Shown piece by piece: positions 45,340 to 56,216 of a stretch of 64,000 nt of DNA. This stretch comes from Hemerocallis citrina (lineage: Eukaryota; Streptophyta; Magnoliopsida; Asparagales; Asphodelaceae), in the NCBI GenBank assembly GCA_017893485.1, contig CM030362.1, positions 262,188,255 through 262,252,254 on the forward strand, in the 5' to 3' direction. Every line of letters begins with the position of its first letter. Positions within the stretch are counted from its first letter, which is position 1. The translations under genes were made by a program, and so were the position numbers. Under the pieces are notes generated by a model that was given only the letters and a program-made list of their open reading frames with translations, had not been told where the DNA came from and searched no databases.

Positions 45340-46917
45340 AGATGTTGGCGTTAAGGGGAGTAAACTTTTCAAATCTGGGGGGAGGTCGGCGCTGCCCGCC
45401 ATTATCCTTCTGAAGCTTCTTGGCTCCTTATTTTTCTGTTCCCTTTCTCTTGGACCCGGAGGAAGGCCCCTCAATGTTGGGGCGGTGATCAGCTTCCTCG
45501 GCCCGGATATACTTTTCGCTCCGGAGGAGGAGGTCAGAGAAGTTCTGAGGGGGCTTCTTGGCGAGGGAGGAGCCGAGGCTGGAGTTGAGGACATTGGATT
45601 GGAATGCTGCTGCAGCGACCGACTGGTCGAGGGATGCTATGGACCTGGCTTCCGCTGTGAACCTTTTTACACTGTCTCTTAGCTTCTCACCCTTCTTCTA
45701 GTTGAGATAGAGTAGCGAAATGCTGGTCTTCTCAGTTCAGCGGCTACTCACGAAGTGGGTGACGAAGAGGGTCGTAAATTGCTCGAAGGAGAATATTGAG
45801 GATGGGGCAAGGCGAGAGTACCATTCTCGAGCCGGACCCTTGAGAGTAGTAGGGAAGGTTTTGCACAGCAGGGCATCGGAAGCTTGATGGATGAGCATGA
45901 GGGTCTTGAAGCTTTCGATGTGATCGACGGGGTTAGACTCCCCGGAATAAGTCTCAAATTGAGGAGGTTTAAAGCCAATTGGTACGGGTGCCTCCATTAT
46001 GGTTCGGGAAAAAGGAGGTCGACTCGGGCGAAGGGTCCTTCCACTGAGCTCTTCTTCTCTGTCTAATTGACCCAAGTGCCTCTCCATTTCGTGGAGACGA
46101 CAGTAGACAGCGTCATTCCTTCGACGGTAATCAGCCGAGCCTCTAGACTCGTCTTCGAACGAGGGAGAGCGGGGGCTACAACGACGGTAGCTCCTGGAGC
46201 GGCGAGGACTAGGAATGCACTGGGGGTTGCTAGGAGTTGGGGGAGGAGTTAGGGACCGTCGGCGAGGACTTCAGACCGGAGGAGGAGTGGGAATCCTTGG
46301 AGCATTGGTGTTGTTGGGTCGGAGGTTGAGAGCTTGTAGGATGGTTGCTTGGAATTGCTGGAACTCGGCACGAGTGATGGGTGCCTCATCGTTCCTTGGA
46401 TGGTGCCGACCGGTAGGGGAATGGGGTCTTCTCCTGAGATGCTTGCGGGACTCTCTCCGACCCCTTCGGGTTGGGGACCTTCAATAGTCTCAGTGGTGAG
46501 GAGATCGCTCATCCGGAAGTTGTTGGCGGGAGGCTCCCTCTCGGGCCCGCTTTTCATCCAGATGGCGGCGAAGATCCTCATCCTTCTGCCGATTGAGGAT
46601 GGTGTTGCGAAGGTCGGAAGCACGGGGATTGTGGGAGGCCATAGAATCCGAAGAGGCATTGTAGATTGAGACGTGGTCCTGGTGGAGAGTTTGTTTCTTC
46701 GGGTTGGGACGCGAGACCCCTGCTCCGGCATTTTGAGGACCGGGGGGACCTTTAGGAGGTTGTTCATTCTGAAGAGGAGGCTGGTCCTATTGGAGAGGGT
46801 CCTCTGCTTGAGGAGGAAGTTGCCCCTGCTGCTGAGCGGGTTGGATGGGGACTTTCTGTTGCTGATCGGGGTTGGGTCCACGGTTGGACCCTCTGGATCT
46901 TACTTTCCTAGGAGGCA
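45340..46917 (-). pseudogene. Gypsy A gag, N-terminal and capsid part
   Basis: The first minus-strand ATG after the primer site opens 'MPPRKVRSRGSNRG', a proline/glutamine-rich leader with early stops. The capsid region is clearest at 46087-45737, with 'PPQFETYSGESNPVDHI' and 'LKGPAREWYSRL', matching the Retrotrans_gag domain. Further frame changes follow, for example a stop near 45736 and another near 45430. The plus-strand 153-codon ORF at 45221 is a shadow. Confidence 0.85.
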
Positions 46918-46970
46918 TGGCTAAAGAAGATCTGACCAACAGGAAGAAGGGAGGCTGCTATTCATTTGAT

Positions 46971-46988
46971 TCCCACAGACGGCGCCAA
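46971..46988 (-). promoter_or_regulatory. Gypsy A primer binding site
   Basis: The minus strand reads TTGGCGCCGTCTGTGGGA, two bases inside the 5' LTR. This is where the priming tRNA would pair to start minus-strand synthesis. Confidence 0.9.
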
Positions 46989-46990
46989 TC

Positions 46991-47506
46991 TGTTATCGCT
47001 GAATCTGTTCCGTCGGAGTTTGACCGTTGACTCCCGCCGTTCACCTGCAAAAAGTGCGAGACACTGGGCAACGCACCCTCCGACACTCAAGTCAGTAATC
47101 AGAAAAGATTATGAGAGAGCGTAAATTGGCAAAAGATTGATTACCTCTTAAAGGAGATGGATGGGGGGTATTTATAGCCGCCGTTGGGGTCAGATTAGGA
47201 ATGTAATCCCTGTAATCAGATAAGGAATGTAATCCCTAATCCCCTGGTGAAAGGATAGATGTGAATCAAGGCTGTTGATTAGTATTAATCAGAAACCCTA
47301 ATTCTATCTGGCGGACCGGGTTTGCTGTGGGTTGAAACCTGCACCCAGTTGAGGTGGATCCGTTCGCGGGTTAATGGATCTTTGAGGAGGAGAACCAGTA
47401 CCTGCTTCAGACCCATTGGTAGGTGAAATTACCATTTTACCCCTAGGCTTTAAGATTCGTTCCTGATTTGGACGGTTCCAATTTAACCCCATTTTTAGCC
47501 ATATCA
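46991..47506 (-). repeat. Gypsy A 5' LTR
   Basis: 516 bp. On the plus strand it starts TGTTATCGCTGAATC and ends AGCCATATCA. Relative to the 3' LTR it lacks about 75 bp near its plus-strand start and a few bases near 47070. Confidence 0.95.
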
Positions 47507-47615
47507 GTTTCTATACTTGAACCTAAGAATATTAAGGAGGTCTTGCAAGACAATGACTGGATCATTGCAATGCAAGAAAAACTTAATCAATTCAAAAGGA
47601 ATCAAGTATGGAGAC
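47507..47615 (+). pseudogene. Copia A reverse-transcriptase start, between the two insertions
   Basis: These 109 bp encode 'EPKNIKEVLQDNDW' and 'FKRNQVWRL', the first block of copia reverse transcriptase. They begin with the gypsy target duplication GTTTC and end with GAGAC, the target duplication of Copia B. Confidence 0.93.
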
Positions 47616-48363
47616 TGTTAGTGTTGTGTCTTGTATACTCGTTGTTCAGATTAAAAGAAGGTAATATAAAGTACAGAGGTCGAAGCGTCGAAGCGAGTAG
47701 AAGGAGAATAGCAGCAGCAGCAGGTGCAGCTAGTTGCGGTCGATCGGTCTGGGTGACAGTCAACCGCACCCCCTCCTGCACCCCTGACTGCTATTTATAC
47801 TGGGAAGTCAGAGAGTGGTACGGTCGACCGGCCTTGGTGGACGATCGACCGCCCGCGCCGCTGTGTTCAGTTTTGGGCCTTGATTTGTTAAGTCGGTTCA
47901 GCCCAATCTTCAACTGCAAGTTAGATCGTACGGTTCCTATTCAGTTACTTCTTTTCCAGGTTATATCGGACAACTGAGGATCAAGATTAGACCTAGGTTT
48001 TCTCTCTATTCTTCTATATATATTGTAAACTCCTCCAATATGAGAGAGTACTTCATAGATTCTTTTCTCCATTGCAAAGAGAGGCTCGAGAGAGAGATAG
48101 TTCTTGGTGGGTGAGTTTAATTCCTTGTGTCAAGCGAATCAGTAACTCCTTGTAATCTCTTCTAGTTGAATATCAGATCTCCCTATATTTTCCCTCGGAT
48201 TAAGCAAAAGCTAACCGGGATAAGTCATCGTTGTTGTGTTTGTGTTAGTTTGGTGGATCTACTTGCTTGCTCAATTTATTCGTCTCGTCCATTTCGACTT
48301 CCTCATTGCTCTAATTAGTTCCGCTCCGACCAGAAGGAGTTTGTTGATGCCCCAATTTCAACA
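47616..48363 (+). repeat. Copia B 5' LTR
   Basis: 748 bp, TGTTAGTGTTG to TTTCAACA. It contains GTCGACC-type palindromes (47745-47865) and a TATA-like 'tatatatattgt' near 48015. Confidence 0.95.
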
Positions 48364-48383
48364 ACTGGTATCAGAGCTTCAGG

Positions 48384-49124
48384 TTGCCGAGTTCCTTGGT
48401 TAAGATGACAGGCCACAGTATTTTGAAGATCAAGCAGTTTGATGGTAAGATCAATTTTAATCTTTGGAAGACTAACAAGTATGATGTTCTTGTTCAAGAG
48501 CGGTTGCTGTCAGCAGTAAAGAAGAAGGAAAAGCCAACTGATATGAAGGATGACGTTTGGAAAAATATTCGTGAAAGAGCCATAAGTCTAATCCGACTAT
48601 CCTTGGCGGACGAGGTCAAGTGCAGATTTCTTGAAAAAACTGACGCGGCGAGTCTGTGGGAAAGACTCATAACTGACTACTCTGGTTCTTCGTCATTAGA
48701 TCGGATGCATTGGAAGAGGAATTTGTTCAATTTATCTATGAAGGAAGGTACCGATCTCCAAGACCACATTACAGAGTTCAATAAGGTATTATCTGAACTT
48801 AAGGCGATCAATGCAGATGTGTGTAAGGAAGATAAAGCTTTAAACCTGATATATTCACTGCCGGATTTGTACGAGCCTTTGATCACAACCATGCTACACG
48901 GTAGATCTGCCAAGGAGAGTATTTTTGTAGGTAGTGTAATCAAAGTATTGAAGGAAAATCAACTTAGGACGGAAACCCATAAATCTTCATCGTCTATTCC
49001 TACAAGTTGTCTAGCAGTGGTCGGTCCTTCGGGGGGAAGACAAAGTGCTTTGAAAAATGATTCGATCCGTTTCCGATATTGCAAGAGGCCAGGGCATATC
49101 AAGAAAGACTGTTGGAAATTGTAG
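48384..49124 (+). CDS. Copia B gag (UBN2-type, CCHC), open frame
   Basis: A 246-codon uninterrupted frame begins near the primer binding site; the natural start is probably the ATG at 48405 ('MTGHSILKIKQFDGKINFNLW'). It covers the UBN2 capsid region, with 'LWERLITDYSGSS' and 'LHGRSAKES', and ends with a zinc knuckle 'YCKRPGHIKKDCW' whose first Cys is replaced. The stop at 49122-49124 comes directly after the knuckle, where relatives continue into protease. This is one of the few sizeable retrotransposon frames in the window without internal stops. Confidence 0.85.
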   Translation: MPSSLVKMTGHSILKIKQFDGKINFNLWKTNKYDVLVQERLLSAVKKKEKPTDMKDDVWKNIRERAISLIRLSLADEVKCRFLEKTDAASLWERLITDYSGSSSLDRMHWKRNLFNLSMKEGTDLQDHITEFNKVLSELKAINADVCKEDKALNLIYSLPDLYEPLITTMLHGRSAKESIFVGSVIKVLKENQLRTETHKSSSSIPTSCLAVVGPSGGRQSALKNDSIRFRYCKRPGHIKKDCWKL

Positions 49125-49669
49125 AATCAGAAGGGCACAAAAAACGGGAGTTCAGCCAATGTGGTTAGTGCCTTTGATTCAGGCGATTCGTGTCTTCTTG
49201 TTTCAAATTCTTTAGAAGTGGATTCTATTTGGTTTCTTGACTCAGGGAGTTCTTCTCATATTTTCTCCAAAAGGGAGTTATTTTCTACTTATAAGTCTAC
49301 TACGGGGCGTTATGTGACAACGGAAACTGGAGAGATTTGTGAAGTAGTGGGTGAGGGACAGTTGAGTTGAAGATGCCAGGTCTACACATGTTCACTTTAA
49401 AGGATGTTTTGCATATTCCTCTGCTGAAACGGAATCTGATTTCCTTGGGAACTCTTGATGCACGGGGCTGCAAGTACAAAGCTCGAGGTGGAGTTCTGTC
49501 TGTTTTTCAGGGTCGTCGTAAGGTGATTAGAGGTATGAGAATGGTTGGGCCAAGCCAAAACAATCTCTACAAGCTTTGGGGAATTCGAAATACTTGCACA
49601 AGTGTTGCTCCTTTTCCCGGTATTCCCGCAAGCTCAGCTAGTTTGTCGCAACTAGATTCATCGAGATGA
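49125..49669 (+). pseudogene. Copia B protease and truncated pre-integrase region
   Basis: After the gag stop the same family order continues with 'WFLDSGSSSHIFSKRELF' (protease DSG near 49240), a stop at 49368-49370, and 'LKDVLHIPLLKRNLISLGTL'. Homology ends near 49600, before the integrase core. The remaining 260 bp to the 3' LTR have no domain. Confidence 0.85.
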
Positions 49670-49932
49670 GACCACGACGTTGGAATATCATTGAGAGGTG
49701 GAGAAAGCCCAATGGTAGGTGGAGTTCGTGCATAGTTTGGCAACTTCGTGAGTACATCTACGGAGGTGGGCCTTTGAGAGGCTGCACTGGATTCGGTGAG
49801 ATTAGGTAGAGATCATTTCAATTAGAAGAAGAAGCGATTGTTCTAAGTTTTCTTTGCCAGTTGAATTTGTTAGAGTTTGGAGATGAGTAACACATCAAGT
49901 GATAGCACTCGTATGCAATCCAAGGTGTAGTT

Positions 49933-50682
49933 TGTTAGGGTTGTGTCTTGTACACTCGTTGTTCAGATTAAAAGAAGGTAATATGAAATACAGAGGTCGA
50001 AGCGTCGAAGCGAGTAGAAGGAGAATAGCAGCAGCAGCAGGTGCAGGTAGTTGCGGTCGACCGGTCTGGGTGACAGTCGACCGCACCCCCGACTGCACCC
50101 CCGACTGCTATTTATACTGGGAAGTCAGAGAGTAGTACGGTCGACCGGCCTTGGTGGATGATGGACCGCCCGTGCCGCTGGGTTCAGTTTTGGGCCTTGA
50201 TTTGTTAATTCGGTTCAGCCCAATCTTCAACTCCAAGTTAGATCGTACGGTTCCTATTCAGTTACTTCTTTTCCAGGTTATATCGAACGACTGAGGATTA
50301 AGATTAGACCTAGGTTTTATCTCTATTCTTCTATATATATTGTAAACTCCTCCAATATGAGAGGTAGTACTTCATAGATTCTTTTCTCCATTGCAAAGAG
50401 AGGCTCGAAAGAGAGATAGTTCTTGGTGGGTGAGTTTAATTCCTTGTGTCAAGTGAATCAGTAACTCCTTGTAATCTCTTCTAGTTGAATATCAGATCTT
50501 CCTATATTTCCCCCCGGATTAAGCAAAAGCTAACCAGGATAAGTCATCATTTTTGTGTTTATGTTAGCTTAGTGGATCTACTTGCTTGCTCAATTTATTC
50601 GTCTCGTCTACTTCGACTTCCCCATTGCTCTAATTAGTTCCGCTTCGACCAGAGGGCGTTTGTTGACGCCCCAATCCCAACA
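49933..50682 (+). repeat. Copia B 3' LTR
   Basis: 750 bp, TGTTAGGGTTG to ATCCCAACA, collinear with the 5' LTR. Confidence 0.95.
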
Positions 50683-51138
50683 GAGACTTATTCCTAAACC
50701 CCACAATAGAACCATACTTGGAACTAAGTTGGGTGTTCAGGAACAAATTGGATGAATCTGGCACAATCACTAAAAATAAGGTCCGTCTTGTTGCACAATG
50801 TTATAATCAACAAAAGGGCGTAGATTTTGATGAAACTTTTGCACCGGTTGCCAGGCTTGAAGCCATTCGTATTTTACTTGCCTTTGCTGCTTATATGGAT
50901 TTTACTCTCTTTCGAATGGATGTCAAAAGTGCATTTTTAAATGGTTTTATTTCGGAAGAAGTCTATGTTGCACAACCACCGGGATTCACTGATCCCACAC
51001 ACCCAAATCATGTGTTTCATCTTAATAAAGCATTGTATGGTTTGAAGCAAGCTCCTCGTGCTTGGTATGAACGACTGAGCTCGTTTCTACTTCACATAGG
51101 TTTTTCTAAAGGAAAAGTAGACATTACACTATTTATAA
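50683..51138 (+). pseudogene. Copia A reverse transcriptase, continued and truncated
   Basis: The frame resumes after GAGAC with 'LIPKPHNRT'. A 1-bp T insertion near 50725 shifts it into '[11 protein letters not shown]', '[15 protein letters not shown]', '[11 protein letters not shown]' (first catalytic Asp) and '[17 protein letters not shown]'. The sequence leaves the copia family at about 51140, before the YVDD catalytic block and RNase H. Confidence 0.93.
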
Positions 51139-51139
51139 A

Positions 51140-51369
51140 ACAAGAATGTCTGCCCAACGGACATCAAGCAAGGTAACCTCGTGCTCAGAAAGCTCGCAGT
51201 ATCTGACCCCAGAGGAAAGCAGAAACTATCACCTAATTAGGAGGGCCCCTACAAAGTCTCCGAAGTGGTACACCCAGGAACATACCGACTCACAAACCTG
51301 GGGGGCAAGATAGTCAAGAGGCCCTAGAATGCGGAGCACCTCATTAAGTTCCTCGAAGAAGAGGGCTGA
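51140..51369 (+). pseudogene. Gypsy C integrase C terminus
   Basis: Reads '[15 protein letters not shown]', 'EGPYKVSEVVHPGTYRL' and 'NAEHLIKFLEEEG', then a stop. TAG codons at 51238-51240 and 51325-51327 both stand where relatives have Trp. It closely parallels the end of the Gypsy A integrase. Confidence 0.88.
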
Positions 51370-51485
51370 ACTTATGCAGCCTTTCCAATATAATCGGCAC
51401 CTACGTGCTTTTTGTTTTTTGTAAATAACAAAGTGTAATTTTGATTTGCTCGCACACTTTTTTTAAAAAAAATTCCTCCCATGGG

Positions 51486-52500
51486 GGCTCGACCTTCGGC
51501 ATCGATCTAGAGCCACGCCCTAGCTTTCTCAAGCTAACAGGGCTTCTCGCTCGGCAATGCCTCCAAGCCACAACCCGACAACCCTTCCATGTTAAGGGGG
51601 CTCGACCTTCGGCATTGACCTCGAGCCACGCCTTAGCTTTCTCAAGCTAACAGGGCTTCTCGCTCGGCAGTGCCTCCGAGCCACAACCCAACAACTCTTC
51701 CATGTTTTGGGGCTCGACCTTCGGCATTGGCCTCGAGCCACGCCCTAGCTTTCTCAAGCTAACAGGGCTTCACGCTCGGCAGTGCCTCCTATCTACATCC
51801 CGACAACTCTTCCATGTTAAGGGGGCTCGACCTACGGCATTGACCTCGAGCCACGCCCTAGCTTTCTCAAGCTTACACAGCTTCGCATTCGGTAGTGCCT
51901 CAGAGCCACAACCCGACAACTCTTCCATGTTAAGGGGGCTCGACCTTCGGCATTGACCTCGAGCCATGCCCTAGCTTTCTCAAGCTAACAGGGCTTCACG
52001 CTCGGCATTGCCTCTGAGCCACAACCCGAAAACTCTTCCATGTTAAGGGGGCTCGACCTTCAGCATTGATCTCGAGCCACGCCCTAGCTTTCACAAGCTA
52101 ACAAGGGTTCACGCTCGGCAGTGCCTATGAGCCACAACCCGAAAACTCTTCCAAGTTAAGGGGGCTCGACCTTCGGCATTGACCTCGAGCCACACCCTAG
52201 CTTTCTCAAGTTAACAAGACTTCGCGCTCGGCAGTGCCTCCGAGCCACAACCCGACAACTCTTCTATAATAAGGGGGCCCGACCTTCGGCATTGACCTCG
52301 AGCCATGCTCTAGCTTTCTCAAGCTAACAAGGCTTCGCGTTCGGCAGTGCCTCCGAGCCACAACCCGACAACTCTTTCATGGTAAGAGGGCTCAACCTTC
52401 GGCATTAACCTCGAGCCACGCCCTAGCTTTCTCAAGCTAACAGGGCTACACGCTCGGCAGTGCCTCCGAACCACAACCCGACAAGGGGGTCTTCGGCTAA
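51486..52500 (+). repeat. Gypsy C tandem array 1 (nine units, 113 bp)
   Basis: 'ggctcgacc' or its variants start at 51486, 51599, 51711, 51824, 51937, 52050, 52163, 52276 and 52389. Each unit divides into two related halves of about 55-58 bp, both with 'ctcggca(g/t)tg' and 'cgagccac'. Confidence 0.95.
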
Positions 52501-53400
52501 GGGGGTCTTCAACACCCCTCGCTCTCGCAGCTCGGGTCGAACTCTGAGCGCCCGAAGTCTTGAACCTTCGGCTGGGATTTCAGCTCTCCACCCTACCCAA
52601 AATTTTCATTAAAATTTCGGGTACTCGCCGAAGAGCCCCGAACCTTGGATCGACTCGCCTTTCACCCACTGGCAACAGGAAATAAACAGTAATCATAGTC
52701 GTCACCCCCAATTGTCAGAGGGTGGCAGGGAAGCCACCGATCTGGGACTCTCGGCCAAAAATTTCATTAGGAGTGCTCGCCTTCGGCAAGCGTCCGAGCC
52801 CCGCTTCCGGGACCGACCCACCTTTCACCCGCTGGCAATAGGGGATAAAACTGCCCTTATAGCCGTTACCCCTAATTATCAGAGGGTGGCAAGAGAGTCA
52901 CCGGCGATGAGAACTCACGGTGAAGAGAGATGATTTCTGATGAACTTTTGATGAAGGGGTGAAGATTATATAGCCCTCTAGAAAGAAGCATTTATGACAT
53001 TGGGAAGTCAAAATGTCAGAAGATGAAACGTCCCCTATTAAGTGCATTGGAAGACAAAGTGACTCGGCTCCCGACCAAAACAGGGATCCTCCACCCGAAG
53101 TCACAACCCAAATCAGGGCAAATCTACATTCGACACAGGTCTCGAGTCACTCCCTCGTTTTCTACAAAGCAGGGGACTCGACACCCGGTTCAAGGAACAG
53201 TCAACAACCTACTTTTTCCAAGTCAAAGAGGGTCGGACAAATCAAATCTTATTCATAAGTGCCCTCAAAGGCTACGGTACAATTAAGAAACGTTACAGCA
53301 TCCTACTTCTACCTCTACCTAAGAGTCTATCTACAGACCCTCCTGGCTTACAAGAGCCTCCTCGAGTCCTACGGAATGGGTCCGCCCTCCGACATCCACA
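52501..53400 (+). other. Gypsy C 3' untranslated interval between arrays
   Basis: Two related blocks of about 150 bp (52590-52735 and 52760-52895) share 'cacctttcaccc(g/a)ctggcaa' and 'tcagagggtggca'. Diverged copies of the array half-unit appear from 53140. No coding evidence. Confidence 0.55.
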
Positions 53401-55090
53401 GCAGGCACGGCGGGTCGGAGCTCGTTTCGGGTCGAGCCACCCCCAGCTTTTACAGCAAGCTTGGGGCTCGACGGTCGGTAGCAGTTCCGAGCCCTAAAAG
53501 ATCTTTCTCACCATATTTTAGGGGCTCGACACTCGGCAGTGACCTCGAGCCACACCCATCTTTTACAGCAAGCTTGGAGCTCGACGATCGGTAAAGGATC
53601 CACGCCACTCCTGAGGTCTTTCTCAACAAGTTTGGGGGCTCGACGCTCGGCAGTGACCGAGCCACCCCCATCTTTTACAGCAAGCTTGAGGCTTGACGAT
53701 CAGTAGCAGTTTAAAGCCATAAAAGACCTTTCTCGCCAAGTTTTGGGGGCTTGGCGCTCGGCAGTGATCTCGAGCCACAGCAAGCTTGGGGCTCGAGGTC
53801 GGTAGAGGTTCCAAGCCACCCCAAAGCTCTTCCACCAAGGTTGGAGGGCTCAATGCTCAACAATGACCTCGAGCCACCCCCAGCTTTTACAGCAAGCTTG
53901 GGGCTCTACGGTCGGTAGAGGTTTCGAACCACCCCAGAGCTCTTCCACCAAGGTTGGAGGGCTCAACGCTCGGCAGTGACCTCGATCCACCCCCCAGTTT
54001 TTACAGCAAGTTTGGGGCTTGACGGTCGGTAGTGCTTCCGAGCCACCCCTGAGATCTTCCACCAAGTTTGGGGGCTCGACGCTCGGCAGTGACCTCGAGC
54101 CATCCCCAGCTTTTACAGAAAGCTTGGGGATCCATCTCTAGTTGAATGAGACAAGAAAACAAAGGGGGGCTCAACAGTCGGTAGGAATTCCGAGCCACCC
54201 CTGAGATCTTTCTCACCAAGTGTGGGGGGCTCGATACTCGGCAGTGACCTCGACCCACCCCCAGCTTTTACAGCAAGTTTGGGGCTCGACGGTCGGTAGA
54301 GGTTTCGAGCCACCCCTGAGATCTTTCTCACCAAGTTTGGGGGCTCGACGCTTGGCAGTGATCTTGAGCCACCCCCAGCTTTTACAGCAAACTTGGGGCT
54401 CAACGGTTGGTAGCAGTCCCGAGCCATAAAAGATCTTTCTCACCAAGTTTGGGGGGCTCAACGCTTGGCAGTGACCTCGAGCCACCCCCAGCTTTTAAAC
54501 CAAGCTTGGGGCTCGATGGTCGGTAGAGGTTCCGAGCCACCCCAGAGCTCTTCCACTAAGGTTGGAGGGCTCGACGCTCGGCAGTGAACTTGAGCCACCC
54601 CCGGCTTTTACGTCAAGCTTGGGTCTCGATGGTCGGTAGAGGTTCCGAGCCACCCCAAAGCTCTTCCACCCAGGTTAGGGGGCTCGACGCTCGACGGTGA
54701 CCTCGAGCCACCCCCAGCTTTTACAGCAAGCTTGGGGCTCGACGGTCGGTAGAGGTTTCGAGCCACCCTTGAGATCTTTCTCACCAAGTTTGGTGGCTCG
54801 ACGCTCGGTAGTGACCTCGAGCGACCCCCAGCTTTTACTGCAAGATTAGGGCTCGACGGTCGGTAGCAGTTTCAAGCCATAAAAGATATTTCTCACCAAG
54901 TTTGGGGGGCTCGAAGCTTGGCAGTGACCACGGGCCACCCCCAGCTTTTACGGCAAGCTTTGGGCTCGACGGTCGATAGAGGTTCCGAGCCCCCAGAGCT
55001 CTTACACCAAGGTTGGGGGGGTCGACGCTCGGCAGTGACCTCGAGCCACCCCAAAGCCTTTTTTAGGGTTCGGTGCTCGGTAGCTCTTCC
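53401..55090 (+). repeat. Gypsy C tandem array 2 (about 14 units of 110-115 bp)
   Basis: Units pair a half with 'ggctcgacgctcggcagtga' and a half with 'ggctcgacggtcggtagagg', each followed by 'gagccacccc'. The half-unit is clearly related to array 1. The many ORFs here are artefacts. Confidence 0.93.
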
Positions 55091-56055
55091 GAGCCACCCC
55101 TTAGCTCTTACGAACGAGCTACAAGGCACGACACTCGATGCCAGGCCTCGGCGGCCGATCTCATCGATGCTCGATGCTCAGCGGTGACTTTGAAACACCC
55201 ACTGCTCACTACGAGCTTCGGAGCTCGACGCTCGACGCTCGGCTCCCGACCCTCAACACTCGGCCTCCGACCCCTCTTTCTCGGCTCCCGACGCCCCTTA
55301 TATCTCCAGGGGATCCCCATCATCCTACCCTATTGGCCTCTCCATGAAGATACAAACCGCCTTCGCCGTACATACTGCTCCACTCTCCCTACAGAGATAA
55401 ATCACTCTTCTATGGCTGGATTATCCAGCCCTCCAGGAGTGGGGGGCTGCTGATATGGGCTAGATGACATGGCCCTGTAACGCCCCTGTCCCTAGCTCAG
55501 ACAATTTTTATTATTTTTAGAAGACAAATTAAATACTATGTAGTACAACTGCCCACCACAGGCTGCCTCCCAAAAGGTGGTTAACCAATTAGGTGACTCT
55601 TGATCATAGACAATTTTATTTATACTCAATTAATTTTTTGTATACTCCCGATATGGGACTAATTAATACTCTCTTCCTATCAAATCCCGTGCACATACGA
55701 AAAGTATGCAACGTCACCCTTCAAATCTCAAAGCAGCACATTTTTATTTCCTTCCGAAATCAAATGGGTGGGCCCCTCCCGCCTAGGGGTGATGTCATCA
55801 CCCCTATCTCAACTAAAAGCACACAACATTGTTGTTTTGTGTTATTCCAAACCAAACCAAATCGTGGGCCCCCCCTTCACAACCTCTCTCATCCTATATG
55901 TTATATATATATATATATATTTTTATATATATATTCGAAATTACGGGGTATTACATACACCTCACCTTTAGAAATCAGCATCCTCACTGAGTACGGGGCA
56001 TGCCATCTAGCGCATGATCCACCTTTCTAGCCGATGTGGCATCGTCCTCGATTCC

Positions 56056-56216
56056 GGAGATCAATCACTATCAACATCGCAGATCGGATACCCGGAGATC
56101 AATCACTTTCAACACCGCAGATCATACTCGATCCTGGAGATCAGTAACTCTCAAAACCGCAGATCATACCCGTTCCCAGAGATCAATGACTCTCAACACC
56201 GCGAATCATACTGAGG
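56056..56216. repeat. Short tandem repeats in the TRIM-2 interior (38-42 bp, four units)
   Basis: 'ggagatcaatcact' or variants start at 56056, 56094, 56136 and 56178, each followed by 'tcaacaccgcagatcatac' or close variants. Confidence 0.85.

Larger units (their letters stand above)
34020..47506 (-). mobile_element. Gypsy A: Tat-lineage Ty3/gypsy element on the minus strand, complete ends
   Basis: LTRs at 46991-47506 (5') and 34020-34612 (3') are flanked by the target duplication GTTTC (34015-34019 and 47507-47511). A primer binding site beginning TGGCGCCGTCTGTGG on the minus strand adjoins the 5' LTR. Minus-strand coding order is gag, protease, reverse transcriptase, RNase H, a second RNase H-like domain, integrase. 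The second RNase H marks the Tat lineage. Between integrase and the 3' LTR lies 6.6 kb with plus-strand (antisense) ORFs and two tandem arrays. Total length is 13,487 bp. Stops show it is inactive. Confidence 0.96.
47616..50682 (+). mobile_element. Copia B: gag-only, non-autonomous copia derivative
   Basis: LTRs at 47616-48363 and 49933-50682 are flanked by the target duplication GAGAC (47611-47615 and 50683-50687). A primer binding site TGGTATCAGAGC is at 48366-48377. The 1.57-kb interior encodes gag and the start of protease/pre-integrase, then jumps to 3' sequence; integrase, reverse transcriptase and RNase H are absent. The LTRs differ by a few percent by eye. It is inserted in the reverse transcriptase of Copia A. 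Confidence 0.96.
29371..51147 (+). mobile_element. Copia A: Sirevirus-like Ty1/copia element, split by two nested insertions and lacking its 3' end
   Basis: Coding blocks in order are gag (30451-32272), protease and integrase (32406-33912), a short reverse-transcriptase start (47507-47615) and the reverse-transcriptase body (50683-51138). Between them lie a gypsy element (34020-47506, target duplication GTTTC) and a smaller copia element (47616-50682, target duplication GAGAC). RNase H and the 3' LTR are missing because the sequence changes to a gypsy fragment near 51140. A primer binding site TGGTACCAGAGC is at 30397-30408. Numerous stops and frameshifts show it is old. Confidence 0.92.

Noticed and set aside
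45221..45682. Plus-strand 153-codon ORF
   Set aside because: Shadow of the minus-strand Gypsy A gag, which has clear family motifs.
46249..46881. Minus-strand 210-codon ORF as a separate protein
   Set aside because: It overlaps the gag leader in a different frame from the ATG at 46917; its Pro/Ser-rich composition follows from that sequence.
51486..52500. Regularly spaced repeats suggestive of a CRISPR array
   Set aside because: The units are contiguous tandem dimers without unique spacers, in a plant retrotransposon.
51441..55453. Many ORFs on both strands in the Gypsy C arrays
   Set aside because: Products of 113-bp repeats; peptides are periodic and have no domain.
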